A DNA stretch of 64,000 bases from Coriaria nepalensis (Eukaryota > Streptophyta > Magnoliopsida > Cucurbitales > Coriariaceae). The notes beneath the pieces are model-generated. The model worked only from the letters and a program-made list of their open reading frames with translations. It searched no databases and was not told the DNA's origin. The stretch covers positions 23,653,501 to 23,717,500 of the forward strand of contig CP114481.1 in assembly GCA_027186245.1 (NCBI GenBank). Direction: 5' to 3'. The position numbers were made by a program, and so were the translations under genes. Shown piece by piece: positions 12,251 to 24,920 of the stretch. Every line of letters starts with the position of its first letter. Position 1 is the stretch's first letter.

Positions 12251-14487
12251 GGATATTAAAAGACTGAACGATATACTTTTTAAGGAAAAAATAATGCATT
12301 GTTGTCTTCAATAAATTAATTTTAAGTTATGTAAGAAAATCATGTTTGAAGGGCGAAAATAGAATTCATTCGACTTAATTTGGAATAATTTAATAACAAG
12401 AAGAGACTCAATGACATGACTTTAAGGCTAAACAAATGCATTTTTGCCTTCAGTAGATCAACTACAAGTTATGCACGAAAGTCATGTTTAAGGGACAAAT
12501 TTCATTCAAAGTGATTTAGAATGATTTACTGACTAAAAGAGATCCAATAATATGACCTTAAGACTAAAAAAATGCATAGTTCCCTTCAATAGATCAATTG
12601 CAAGTTATGCATGAAACTCGTGTTTTAAATGCAAAAATAGAATTGGTTCGAAGTCCTTTCAAACAATTTAATGATATTAAGAGACTGAACGATATACTTT
12701 TTAAGGCAAAAATAATGCATTGTTGTCTTCAATAAATTAATTTTACGTTATGTAAGAAAATCATGTTTGAAGGGCGAAAATAGAATTCGTTCGACTTAAT
12801 TTGGAATAATTTAATAACTAGAAGAGACATGATTTTAAGGCAAAACAAATGCGTTGTTGCTTTCAATAGATCAACTGCAAGTTATGCACGAAAGTCATTT
12901 TTAAAGACCGAATTTCCTTCGAAGTGATTTAGAATGATTTAATGACTAAAAGAGATGCAATAATATGACTTTAAGGATAAAAAAATTCATAGTTGCCTTC
13001 AATAGATCAATTGCAACTTATGCATGAAACTCGTGTTTTAAATGAAAAAATAGAATTGGTTCGAAGTGCTTTCAAACAATTTTATGATATTAAGAGACTG
13101 AACGATATACTTTTTAAGGAAAAAATAATGCATTGTTGTCTTCAATAAATTAATTTTAAGTTATGTAAGAAAATCATGTTTGAAGGGCGAAAATAGAATT
13201 CATTCGACTTAATTTGGAATAATTTAATAACAAGAAGAGACTCAGTGACATGACTTTAAGGCTAAACAAATGCATTTTTGCCTTCAATAGATCAACTGCA
13301 AGTTATGCACGAAAGTCATGTTTCAGGGGCAAATTTCATTCAAAGTGATTTAGAATGATTTACTGACTAAAAGAGATCCAATAATATGACCTTAACACTA
13401 AAAAATGTATAGTTGCCTTCAATAGATCAATTGCAAGTTATGCATGAAACTCGTGTTTTAAATGCAAAAATAGAATTGGTTCGAAGTCCTTTCGAACAAT
13501 TTAATGATATTAAGAGACTGAACGATATACTTTTTAAGGCAAAAATAATGCATTGTTGTCTTCAATAAATTAATTTTAAGTTATGTAAGAAAATCATGTT
13601 TGAAGGGCGAAAATAGAATTCGTTCGACTTAATTTGGAATAATTTAATAACTAGAAGAGACATGATTTTAAGGCAAAACAAATGCGTTGTTGCTTTCAAT
13701 AGATCAACTGCAAGTTATGCACGAAAGTCATTTTTAAAGACCGAATTTCCTTCGAAGTGATTTAGAATGATTTAATGACTAAAAGAGATGCAATAATATG
13801 ACTTTAAGGATAAAAAAATTCATAGTTGCCTTCAATAGATCAATTGCAACTTATGCATGAAACTCGTGTTTTAAATGCGAAAATAGAATTGGTTCGAAGT
13901 GCTTTCAAACAATTTTATGATATTAAAAGACTGAACGATATACTTTTTAAGGAAAAAATAATGCATTGTTGTCTTCAATAAATTAATTTTAAGTTATGTA
14001 AGAAAATCATGTTTGAAGGGCGAAAATAGAATTCATTCGACTTAATTTGGAATAATTTAATAACAAGAAGAGACTCAGTGACATGACTTTAAGGCTAAAC
14101 AAATGCATTTTTGCCTTCAATAGATCAACTGCAAGTTATGCACGAAAGTCATGTTTAAGGGGCAAATTTCATTCAAAGTGATTTAGAATGATTTACTGAC
14201 TAAATGAGATCCAATAATATGACCTTAACACTAAAAAAATGTATAGTTGCCTTCAATAGATCAATTGCAAGTTATGCATGAAACTCGTGTTTTAAATGCA
14301 AAAATAGAATTGGTTCGAAGTCCTTTCAAACAATTTAATGATATTAAGAGACTGAACGATATACTTTTTAAGGCAAAAATAATGCATTGTTGTCTTCAAT
14401 AAATTAATTTTAAGTTATGTAAGAAAATCATGTTTGAAGGGCGAAAATAGAATTCGTTCGACTTAATTTGGAATAATTTAATAACTA
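12250..14487 (+). repeat. 834-bp dimer higher-order repeat (about 2.7 copies)
   Basis: Two-monomer units are tracked by the 8-bp B deletion: the string GAAGAGACAT starts at 12821, 13654 and 14488, with spacings of 833 and 834 bp, which equals two monomers minus 8 bp. A second marker, TTCATTCAAAGTGATTT in C, appears near 12508, 13338 and 14169. One monomer of the pair is of the AACAAGAAGAGACTCAGTG type, the other carries the deletion. Copies are highly similar; the differences seen are single bases, such as TTTCAGGGGC near 13322. Confidence 0.85.
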
Positions 14488-16450
14488 GAAGAGACATGAC
14501 TTTAAGGCTAAACAAAAGCATTTTTGCCTTCAATAGATCAACTGCAAGTTATGCACGAAAATCATTTTTCGAGGCCGAATTTCGTTCGCAGTGATTTAGA
14601 ATGATTTAATGACTAAAAGAGACGCAATAATATGACTTTAAGGATAAAAAAATTCATAGTTGCCTTCAATTCATCAATTGCAACTTATGCATGAAACTCG
14701 TGTTTTAAATGCAAAAATAGAATTGGTTTGAAGTGCTTTCAAACAATTTAATGATATGAAAAGACTGAATGATATGCTTTTTAATGCTAAAATAATGCAT
14801 TGTTGTCTTCAATAAAATAATTGCAATTTACGTAAGAAAATCATGTTTGAAGGGCGAAAATAGAATTCGTTCGACTTAATTTGGAATAATTTAATAACTA
14901 GAAGAGACTCAGTGACATGACTTTAAGGCTAAACAAATGCATTGTTGCTTTCAATAGATCAACTGCAAGTTATGCACGAAAGTCATTTTTAAAGGCCGAA
15001 TTTTGTTCGAAGTTATTTAGATTGATTTAATGACTAAAAGAGACGCAATAATATGACTTTTAGGCTAAAAAAATGCATAGTTGCCATCAATAGATCAATT
15101 GCAACTTATGCATCAAAGACGTGTCTTAAATGCAAAAATAGAATTGGTTTGAAGTGCTTTCAAACAATTTTATGATACTAAAAGACTGAACAATATACTT
15201 TTTAAGGAAAAAATAATGCATTGTTGTCTTCAATAAATTAATTTTAAGTTATGTAAGAAAATCATGTTTGAAGGGCGAAATTAGAATTCATTCGACTTAA
15301 TCTGGAATAATTTAATAACAAGAAGAGACTCAGTGACATGACTTTAAGGCTAAACAAAAGCATTTTGGCGATCAGTAGATCAACTGCAAGTTATGCACGA
15401 AAGTCATGTTTAAGGGGAAAATTTCATTCGAAGTGATTTAGAATGATTTACTGACTAAAAGAGATCCAATAATATGACCTTAAGACTAAAAAAATGCATA
15501 GTTGCCTTCAATAGATCAATTGCAAGTTATGCATGAAACTCGTGTTTTAAATGCAAAAATAGAATTGGTTCGAAGTCCTTTCAAACAATTTAATGATATT
15601 AAGAGACTGAACGATATACTTTTTAAGGCAAAAATAATGCATTGTTGTCTTCAATAAATTAATTTTAAGTTATGTAAGAAAATCATGTTTGAAGGGCGAA
15701 AATAGAATTCGTTCGACTTAATTTGGAATAATTTAATAACTAGAAGAGACATGACTTTAAGGCTAAACAAAAGCATTTTTGCCTTCAATAGATCAACTGC
15801 AAGTTATGCACGAAAATCATTTTTCGAGGCCGAATTTCGTTCGCAGTGATTTAGAATGATTTAATGACTAAAAGAGACGCAATAATATGACTTTAAGGAT
15901 AAAAAAATTCATAGTTGCCTTCAATTCATCAATTGCAACTTATGCATGAAACTCGTGTTTTAAATGCGAAAATAGAATTGGTTCGAAGTGCTTTCAAACA
16001 ATTTTATGATATTAAAAGACTGAACGATATACTTTTTAAGGAAAAAATAATGCACTGTTGTCTTCAATAAATTAATTTTAAGTTATGTAAGAAAATCATG
16101 TTTGAAGGGCGAAAATAGAATTCATTCGACTTAATTTGGAATAATTTAATAACAAGAAGAGACTCAGTGACATGACTTTAAGGCTAAACAAATGCATTTT
16201 TGCCTTCAATAGATCAACTGCAAGTTATGCACGAAAGTCATGTTTAAGGGGCAAATTTCATTCAAAGTGATTTAGAATGATTTACTGACTAAAAGAGATC
16301 CAATAATATGACCTTAAGACTAAAAAAATGTATAGTTGCCTTCAATAGATCAATTGCAAGTTATGCATGAAACTCGTGTTTTAAATGCAAAAATAGAATT
16401 GGTTCGAAGTCCTTTCAAACAATTTAATGATATTAAGAGACTGAACGATA
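14488..16450 (+). repeat. 1255-bp trimer expansion of the dimer HOR
   Basis: The deletion marker moves from 14488 to 15743 (1255 bp, three monomers minus 8 bp), and the C variant TTTCGAGGCCGAATTTCG repeats at 14567 and 15822 with the same offset. The unit looks like the 834-bp dimer plus one extra monomer of the GGTTTGAAGTGC / CAATAAAATAATTGC type at about 14720-15140. The dimer marker TTCATTCAAAGTGATTT returns near 16259. Confidence 0.8.
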
Positions 16451-17620
16451 TGCTTTTTAAGACTAAAATAATGCGTGATTGTCTTCAATAGATTAATTGC
16501 AAGTTATGTAAGAAAATCATGTTTGAAGGGCGAAAATGGAATTTGTCGAATTAATTTAGAATGATTTATTAACTAGAAGAGACTCAGTTACATGACTCTA
16601 AGGCTAAACAAATGCATTGTTGCCCTCAATAGATCAACTGCAAGTTATGCACAAAGACAGGTTTAAGGGGCGAATTTCATTCGATGTTCTTTGGAATGAT
16701 TTACTGACTAAAAGAGATCCAATAATATGACCTTAAAACTAAAAAAAATGCATAGTTGCCTTCAATAGATCAATTGCAAGTTATGCATAAAACTCGTGTT
16801 TTAAATGCAAAAATAGAATTAGTTCGAAGTGCTTTCAAGCAATTTAATGATATTAAAAGACTGAACGATATAATTTTTAAGGCAAAAATAATGCATTGTT
16901 GTCTTCAATAAATTAATTGCGAGTTATGTAAGAAAATCATGTTTGAAGGGCGAAAATACAATTCGTTCGAGTTAATTTGGAATAATTTAATAACTAGAAG
17001 AGACTCAGTGACATGACTTTAAGGCTAAACAAATGCATTGTTTCTTTCAATAGATCAACTGCAAGTTATGCACGAAAGTCATTTTTAAAGGCCGAATTTC
17101 GTTCGAAGAGATTTAGAATGATTTATTGACTGAAAGAGATCCAATAATATGACCTTAAGACAAAAAAAATGCATAGTTGCCTTCAATAGATCAATTGCAA
17201 GTTATGCATGAAACTCGTGTTTTAAATGCAAAAATAGAATTGGTTTGAAGTGCTTTCAAACAATTTAATGATATGAAAAGACTGAATGATATGCTTTTTA
17301 ATGCTAAAATAATGCATTGTTGTCTTCAATAAAATAATTGCAATTTACGTAAGAAAATCATGTTTGAAGGGCGAAAATAGAATTCGTTCGACTTAATTTG
17401 GAATAATTTAATAACTAGAAGAGACTCAGTGACATGACTTTAAGGCTAAACAAATGCATTGTTGCTTTCAATACATCAACTGCAAGTTATGCACGAAAGT
17501 CATTTTTAAAGGCCGAATTTCTTTCGAAGTAATTTAGAATCTACTAATGACTAAAAGAGACGCAATATTATGACTTTTAGGCTAAAAAAATGCATAGTTG
17601 CCTTCAATAGATCAATTACA
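16450..17620 (+). repeat. Mosaic block re-using older monomer types
   Basis: The part near 16440-17000 resembles 8490-9000, sharing AGACAGGTTTA and ATAATGCGT...ATTGTC variants; the AGACAGGTTT markers lie 7954 bp apart. The part around 17230-17450 repeats 14713-14935 at an offset of 2517 bp, sharing CAATAAAATAATTGCAATTT and the odd TTACGTAAG. No foreign sequence is visible. Confidence 0.75.
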
Positions 17621-18179
17621 AGTTATGCATGAAAGTCGTGTCTTAAATGCAAAACTAGAATTGGTTCGAAGTGTTTTCAAACAATTTAATGATAAGAAAA
17701 GACTGAATGATATGCTTTTTAAGACTAAAATATTGCATTGTTGTCTTCAATAGATTAATTGCAAGTGATGTAAGAAATCATGTTTGAAGGGGGAAAATAG
17801 AATTTGTCGAATTAATTTACAATGATTATTTGACTAGAAGAGTCTCAGTGACATGACTTTAAGGCTAAACAAATGCATTTTTTCCTTCAATAGATAAACT
17901 GCAAGTTATGCACGAAAGTCATTTTTAAAGGTCGAATTTTGTTCGAAGTTATTTAGATTGATTTAATGACTGAAAGAGACGCAATAATATGACTTTTAGG
18001 GTAAAAAAATGCATAGTTGCCATCATTAGATCAATTGCAACTTATGCATCAAAGTCGTGTCTTAAATGCAAAAATAGAATGGGTTTGAAGTGCTTTCAAA
18101 CAATTTAATGATATGAAAAGACTGAATGATATACTTTTTAATGCTAAAATAATGCATTTTTGTCTTCAACAGATTCATT

Positions 18180-19455
18180 GCAAGTTATGTAAGAAAATCA
18201 TGTTTGAAGGGCGAAAATAAAATTCATTTGAATTAATTTAGAATGATTTATTGACTAGAAGAGACTCAGTGACATGACTTTAAGGCTAAACAAATGCATT
18301 GTTGCCTTCAGTATATCAACTGCAAGTTAAGCACGAAAGTCATATTTAATGGCCGAATTTTGTTGGAAGTAATTTAGAATGATTTAATGACTAAAAGAGA
18401 TGCAGTACTATGATTTTAAGGTGAAAAAAATGCATAGTTGCCTTCAATAGATCAATTACAAGTTGTGCATGAAAGTCGTGTCTTAAATGCAAAAATAGAA
18501 TTGGTTTGAACTGTTTTCAAACAATTTAATGATATGAAAAGACTGAATGATATGCTTTTTAAGGCTAAAATAATGCATTGTTGTCTTCAACAGATTAATT
18601 GCAAAATATGTATTAAAATCATGATTCAAGGGCAAAAATAGAATTCATTCGAATTAATTTAGAATGATTCATTGACTAGAAGAGACTTAGTGACATGACT
18701 TTAAGGCTAAACAAATGCATTGTTGCCCTCAATAGATCAATTGCAAGTTATGCACGAAAGTCATGTTTAAGGGGCGAATTTCTTTCGAATTTCTTTAGAA
18801 TGATTTACTGACTAAAAGAGATCCAATAATATGACCTTGAGACTAAAAAAATGCATTGTTGCCTTCAATAGATCAATTGCAAGTTATGCATGAAAGTTGT
18901 GTTTTAAATGCAAAAATAGAATTGGTTCGAAGTGCTTTCAAACAATTTAATGATATTAAAAGACTGAACAATATACTTTTTAAGGCTAAAATAATGCATT
19001 TTTGTCTTCAATAGATTAATTGCAAGTTATGTAAGAAAATCATGTTTGAAGGGCGAATATATAATTCGTTTGAATTAATTTAGAATGATTTATTGATTAG
19101 AAAAGACTCAGTGACATGACTTTAAGGCTAAACAAATGCATTTTTTCCTTCAATAGATCAACTGCAAGTTATGAACGAAGATCATTTTTAAAGGCCGAAT
19201 TTTGTTCGAAGTTATTTAGATTGATTTAATGACTAAAAGAGACGCAATAATATGACTTTTGGGGTAAAAAAATGCATAGTTGCCATCAATAGATCAATTG
19301 CAACTTATGCATCAAAGTAGTGTCTTAAATGCAAAAATAGAATTGGTTTGAAGTGCTTTCAAACAATTTAATGATATGAAAAGACTGAATGATATGCTTT
19401 TTAAGACTAAAATAATGCATTGTTGTCTTCAATAGATTAATTGCAAGTTATGTAA
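18180..19455 (+). repeat. ~1.27-kb segment, copy 1 of a 6724-bp-offset duplication
   Basis: Rare variants GCAAGTTAAGCACGAAAG (near 18322) and AGAGACTTAGTGAC followed by TTTCTTTCGAATTTCTTTAG (18681-18800) recur exactly 6724 bp downstream (near 25046 and 25405). The match starts near 18180 and breaks near 19455, where this copy has a short AAATCAGTTTTG variant. Confidence 0.8.
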
Positions 19456-19979
19456 GAAATCAGTTTTGAAGGGGGAAAATAGAATTTGTCGAATTAATTT
19501 ACAATGATTAATTGACTAGAAGAGTCTCAGTGAGATGACTTTAAGGCTAAACAAATGCATTTTTTCCTTCAATAGATAAACTGCAAATTATGCACGAAAG
19601 TCATTTTTAAAGGCCGAATTTTGTTCGAAGTTATTTAGATTGATTTAATGACTAAAAGAAACGCAATAATATGACTTTTAGGTTAAAAAAATGCATAGTT
19701 GCCATCAATAGATCAATTGCAACTTATGCATGAAAGTCGTGTGTTAAATGCAAAAATAGAATTGGTTTGGAGTGCTTTCAAACAATTTAATGATATGAAA
19801 AGACTGAATGATATACTTTTTAAGGCTAAAATAATGCATTTTTGTCTTCAATAGATTAATTGCAAGTTATGTAAGAAATCATGTTTGAAGGGCGAAAATA
19901 GAATTTGTGGAATTAATTTACAATGATTAATTGACTAGAAGAGTCTCAGTGACATGACTTTAAGGCTAAACAAATGCAT

Positions 19980-20605
19980 TTTTTCCTTCAATAGATCAAC
20001 TTCAAGTTATGTACGAAAGTCATTTTTAAAGGCCGAATTTTGTTCGAAGTTATTTAGATTGATTTAATGACTGAAAGAGACGCAATAATATGACTTTTAG
20101 GGTAAAAAAATGCATAGTTGCCATCAATAGATCAATTGCAACTTATGCATCAAAGTCGTGTCTTAAATGCAAAAAGAGAATTGGTTTGAAGTGCTTTCAA
20201 ACAATATAATGATATGAAAAGACTGAATGATATACTTTTTAAGGCTAAAATAATGCATTTTTGTCTTCAATAGATTAATTGCAAGTTATGTAAGAAATCA
20301 TGTTTGAAGGGCGAAAATAGAATTTGTGGAATTAATTTACAATGATTAATTGACTAGAAGAGTCTCAGTGACATGACTTTAAGGCTAAACAAATGCATTT
20401 TTTCCTTCAATAGATCAACTTCAAGTTATGCACGAAAGTCATATTTAATGGCCGAATTTCGTTGGAAGTAATTTAGAATGATTTAATGACTAAAAGAGAT
20501 GCAATACTATGATTTTAAGGTGAAAAAAATCCATAGTTGCCTTCAATAGATCAATTACAAGTTATGCATGAGAGTCGTGTCTTAAATGCAAAAATAGAAT
20601 TGGTT
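19980..20605 (+). repeat. Segment copy 1 of a 2101-bp-offset duplication
   Basis: The marker GCAAAAAGAGAATTGG followed by AAACAATATAATGATATG, with TCTTAAATGC starting at 20161, recurs with TCTTAAATGC at 22262, an offset of 2101 bp (five monomers). The two copies also share the CCATAGTTG plus GAGAGTCGTG variants before they diverge. Confidence 0.75.
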
Positions 20606-21109
20606 CGAACTGTTTTCAAACAATTTAATGATATGAAAAGACTGAATGATATGCTTTTTAAGACTAAAATAATGCATTGTTGTCTTCAACAGATTAATTG
20701 CAAAATATGTATTAAAATCATGATTCAAGGGCAAAAATAGAATTCATTCGAATTAATTTAGAATGATTCATTGACTAGAAGAGACTCAGTGACATGACTT
20801 TAAGGCTAAACAAATGCATTTTTTCCTTCAATAGATCAACTGCAAGTTATGTACGAAAGTCATTTTTAAAGGCCGAATTTTGTTCGAAGTTATTTAGATT
20901 GATTTAATGACTGAAAGAGACGCAATAATATGACTTTTAGGCTAAAAAAATGCATAGTTGCCATCAATAGATCAATTGCAACTTATGCATCAAAGACGTG
21001 TCTTAAATGCAAAAATAGAATTGGTTTGAAGTGCTTTCAAACAATTTAATGATATGAAAAGACTGAATGATATACTTTTTAAGGCTAAAATAATGCATTG
21101 TTGTCTTCA

Positions 21110-21980
21110 ATAGATTAATTGCAAGTAATGTAAGGAAATCATGTTTGAAGGGCGAAAATAGAGTTCGTTTTAATTAATTTAGAATGATTTATTGACTAGA
21201 AGAGACTCAGTGACATGATTTTAAGGCTAAACAAATGCATCGTTGCCTTCTGTATATCAACTGCAAGTTATGCATGAAAGTCATATTTAATGGCCGAATT
21301 TCATTGGAAGTAATTTAGAATGATTTAATGACTAAAAGAGATGCAATACTATGATTTTAAGGTGAAAAAAATGCATAGTTGCCTTCAATAGATCAATTAC
21401 AAGTTATGCATGAAAGTCGTGTCTTAAATGCAAAAATAGAATTGGTTCGAACTGTTTTCAAACAATTTAATGAAATGAAAAGACTGAATGATATGCTTTT
21501 TAAGGCTAAAATAATGCATTGTTGTCTTCAACAGATTAATTGCAAAATATGTATTAAAATCATGATTCAAGGGCAAAAATAGAATTCATTCGAATTAATT
21601 TAGAATGATTCATTGACTAGAAGAGACTCAGTGACATGACTTTAAGGCTAAACAAATGCATTTTTTCCTTCAATAGATCAACTGCAAGTTATGCACGAAA
21701 GTCATTTTTAAAGGCCGAATTTTGTTCGAAGTTATTTAGATTGATATAATGACTAAAAGAGACGCAATAATATGACTTTTAGGCTAAAAAAATGCATAGT
21801 TGCCATCAATAGATCAATTGCAACTTATGCATCAAAGACGTGTCTTAAATGCAAAAATAGAATTGGTTTGAAGTGCTTTCAAACAATTTAATGATATGAA
21901 AAGACTGAATGATATACTTTTTAAGGCTAAAATAATGCATTTTTGTCTTCAATAGATTAATTGCAAGTTATGTAAGAAAT
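21110..21980 (+). repeat. Two-monomer segment, copy 1 of a 2941-bp-offset duplication
   Basis: The unusual B variant GCAAGTAATGTAAGGAAATC with GAGTTCGTTTTAATTAATTT begins at 21121 and again at 24062, 2941 bp (seven monomers) apart. Both copies also share the AATGAAATGAAAAGACTG A variant. Confidence 0.8.
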
Positions 21981-22080
21981 CATGTTTGAAGGGCGAAATT
22001 AGAATTTGTCGAATTAATTTACAATGATTAATTGACTAGAAGAGTCTCAGTGACATGACTTTAAGGCTAAACAAATGCAT

Positions 22081-22706
22081 TTTTTCCTTCAATAGATCAA
22101 CTTCAAGTTATGTACGAAAGTCATTTTTAAAGGCCGAATTTTGTTCGAAGTTATTTAGATTGATTTAATGACTGAAAGAGACGCAATAATATGACTTTTA
22201 GGGTAAAAAAATGCATAGTTGCCATCAATAGATCAATTGCAACTTATGCATCAAAGTCGTGTCTTAAATGCAAAAAGAGAATTGGTTTGAAGTGCTTTCA
22301 AACAATATAATGATATGAAAAGACTGAATGATATACTTTTTAAGGCTAAAATAATGCATTTTTGTCTTCAATAGATTAATTGCAAGTTATGTAAGAAATC
22401 ATGTTTGAAGGGCGAAAATAGAATTTGTGGAATTAATTTACAATGATTAATTGACTAGAAGAGTCTCAGTGACATGACTTTAAGGCTAAACAAATGCATT
22501 TTTTCCTTCAATAGATCAACTTCAAGTTATGCACGAAAGTCATATTTAATGGCCGAATTTCGTTGGAAGTAATTTAGAATGATTTAATGACTAAAAGAGA
22601 TGCAATACTATGATTTTAAGGTGAAAAAAATCCATAGTTGCCTTCAATAGATCAATTACAAGTTATGCATGAGAGTCGTGTCTTAAATGCAAAAATAGAA
22701 TTGGTT
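22081..22706 (+). repeat. Segment copy 2 of the 2101-bp-offset duplication
   Basis: Matches 19980-20605. After the shared GAGAGTCGTGTC it switches from the GGTTCGAACTG type to the GGTTTGAAGTGC type, which marks the end of the duplicated tract inside subunit A. Confidence 0.75.
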
Positions 22707-24049
22707 TGAAGTGCTTTCAAACAATTTAATGATATGAAAAGACTGAATGATATACTTTTTAAGGCTAAAATAATGCATTTTTGTCTTCAATAGATTAATT
22801 GCAAGTTATGTAAGAAATCATGTTTGAAGGGCGAAATTAGAATTTGTCGAATTAATTTACAATGATTAATTGACTAGAAGAGTCTCAGTGACATGACTTT
22901 AAGGCTAAACAAATGCATTTTTTCCTTCAATAGATCAACTTCAAGTTATGTACGAAAGTCATTTTTAAAGGCCGAATTTTGTTCGAAGTTATTTAGATTG
23001 ATTTAATGACTAAAAGAGACGCAATAATATGACTTTTAGGGTAAAAAAATGCATAGTTGCCATCAATAGATAAATTGCAACTTATGCATCAAAGTCGTGT
23101 CTTAAATGCAAAAATAGAATTGGTTTGAAGTGCTTTCAAACAATTTAATGATATGAAAAGACTGAATGTTATACTTTTTAAGGCTAAAATAATGCATTTT
23201 TGTCTTCAATAGATTAATTGCAAGTTATGTAAGAAAATCATGTTTGAAGGGCGAAAATAAAATTCATTTGAATTAATTTAGAATGATTTATTGACTAGAA
23301 GAGACTCAGTGACATGACTTTAAGGCTAAACAAATGCATTGTTGCCTTCAGTATATCAACTGCAAGTTATGCACGAAAGTCATATTTAATGGCCGAATTT
23401 CGTTGGAAGTAATTTAGAATGATTTAATGACTAAAAGAGATGCAATACTATGATTTTAAGGTGAAAAAAATCCATAGTTACCTTCAATAGATCAATTACA
23501 AGTTATGCATGAGAGTCGTGTCTTAAATGCAAAAATAGAATTGGTTCGAACTGTTTTCAAACAATTTAATGATTAGAAAAGACTGAATGATATGCTTTTT
23601 AAGACTAAAATAATGCATTGTTGTCTTCAACAGATTAATTGCAAAATATGTATGAAAATCATGATTCAAGGGCAAAAATAGAATTCATTCGAATTAATTT
23701 AGAATGATTCATTGACTAGAAGAGACTCAGTGACATGACTTTAAGGCAAAACAAATGCATTGGTGCTTTCAATAGATCAACTGCAAGTTATGCACGAAAG
23801 TCATTTTTAAAGACCGAATTTTGTTCGAAGTGATTAAGAATGATTTAATGACTAAAAGAGACGCAATAATATGACTTTAAGGATACAAAAATGCGTAGTT
23901 GCTTTCAGTAGATCAATTGCAAGTTATGCATCAAACTCGTGTTTTAAATGCAAAAATAGAATTTGTTCGAAGTGCTTTCAAACAATTTAATGATATTAAA
24001 AGACTGAACGATATACTTTTTAAGGCTAAAATAATGCATTGTTGTCTTC

Positions 24050-24920
24050 AGTAGATTAATTGCAAGTAATGTAAGGAAATCATGTTTGAATGGCGAAAAT
24101 AGAGTTCGTTTTAATTAATTTAGAATGATTTATTGACTAGAAGAGACTCAGTGACATGATTTTAAGGCTAAACAAATGCATCGTTGCCTTCTGTATATCA
24201 ACTGCAAGTTATGCATGAAAGTCATATTTAATGGCCGAATTTCATTGGAAGTAATTTAGAATGATTTAATGACTAAAAGAGATGCAATACTATGATTTTA
24301 AGGTGAAAAAAATGCATAGTTGCCTTCAATAGATCAATTACAAGTTATGCATGAAAGTCGTGTCTTAAATGCAAAAATAGAATTGGTTCGAACTGTTTTC
24401 AAACAATTTAATGAAATGAAAAGACTGAATGATATGCTTTTTAAGGCTAAAATAATGCATTGTTGTCTTCAACAGATTAATTGCAAAATATGTATTAAAA
24501 TCATGATTCAAGGGCAAAAATAGAATTCATTCGAATTAATTTAGAATGATTCATTGACTAGAAGTGACTCAGTGACATGACTTTAAGGCTAAACAAATGC
24601 ATTTTTTCCTTCAATAGATCAACTGCAAGTTATGCACGAAAGTCATTTTTAAAGGCCGAATTTTGTTCGAAGTTATTTAGATTGATATAATGACTAAAAG
24701 AGACGCAATAATATGACTTTTAGGCTAAAAAAATGCATAGTTGCCATCAATAGATCAATTGCAACTTATGCATCAAAGACGTGTCTTAAATGCAAAAATA
24801 GAATTGGTTTGAAGTGCTTTCAAACAATTTAATGATATGAAAAGACTGAATGATATACTTTTTAAGGCTAAAATAATGCATTTTTGTCTTCAATAGATTA
24901 ATTGCAAGTTATGTAAGAAA
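24050..24920 (+). repeat. Two-monomer segment, copy 2 of the 2941-bp-offset duplication
   Basis: Near-identical to 21110-21980. It ends at about 24920, where GAAAATAAAATTCGTTTG replaces GAAATTAGAATTTGTCG, and it runs directly into the 24905-26180 duplication. The block is thus patched together from at least two source regions. Confidence 0.78.
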
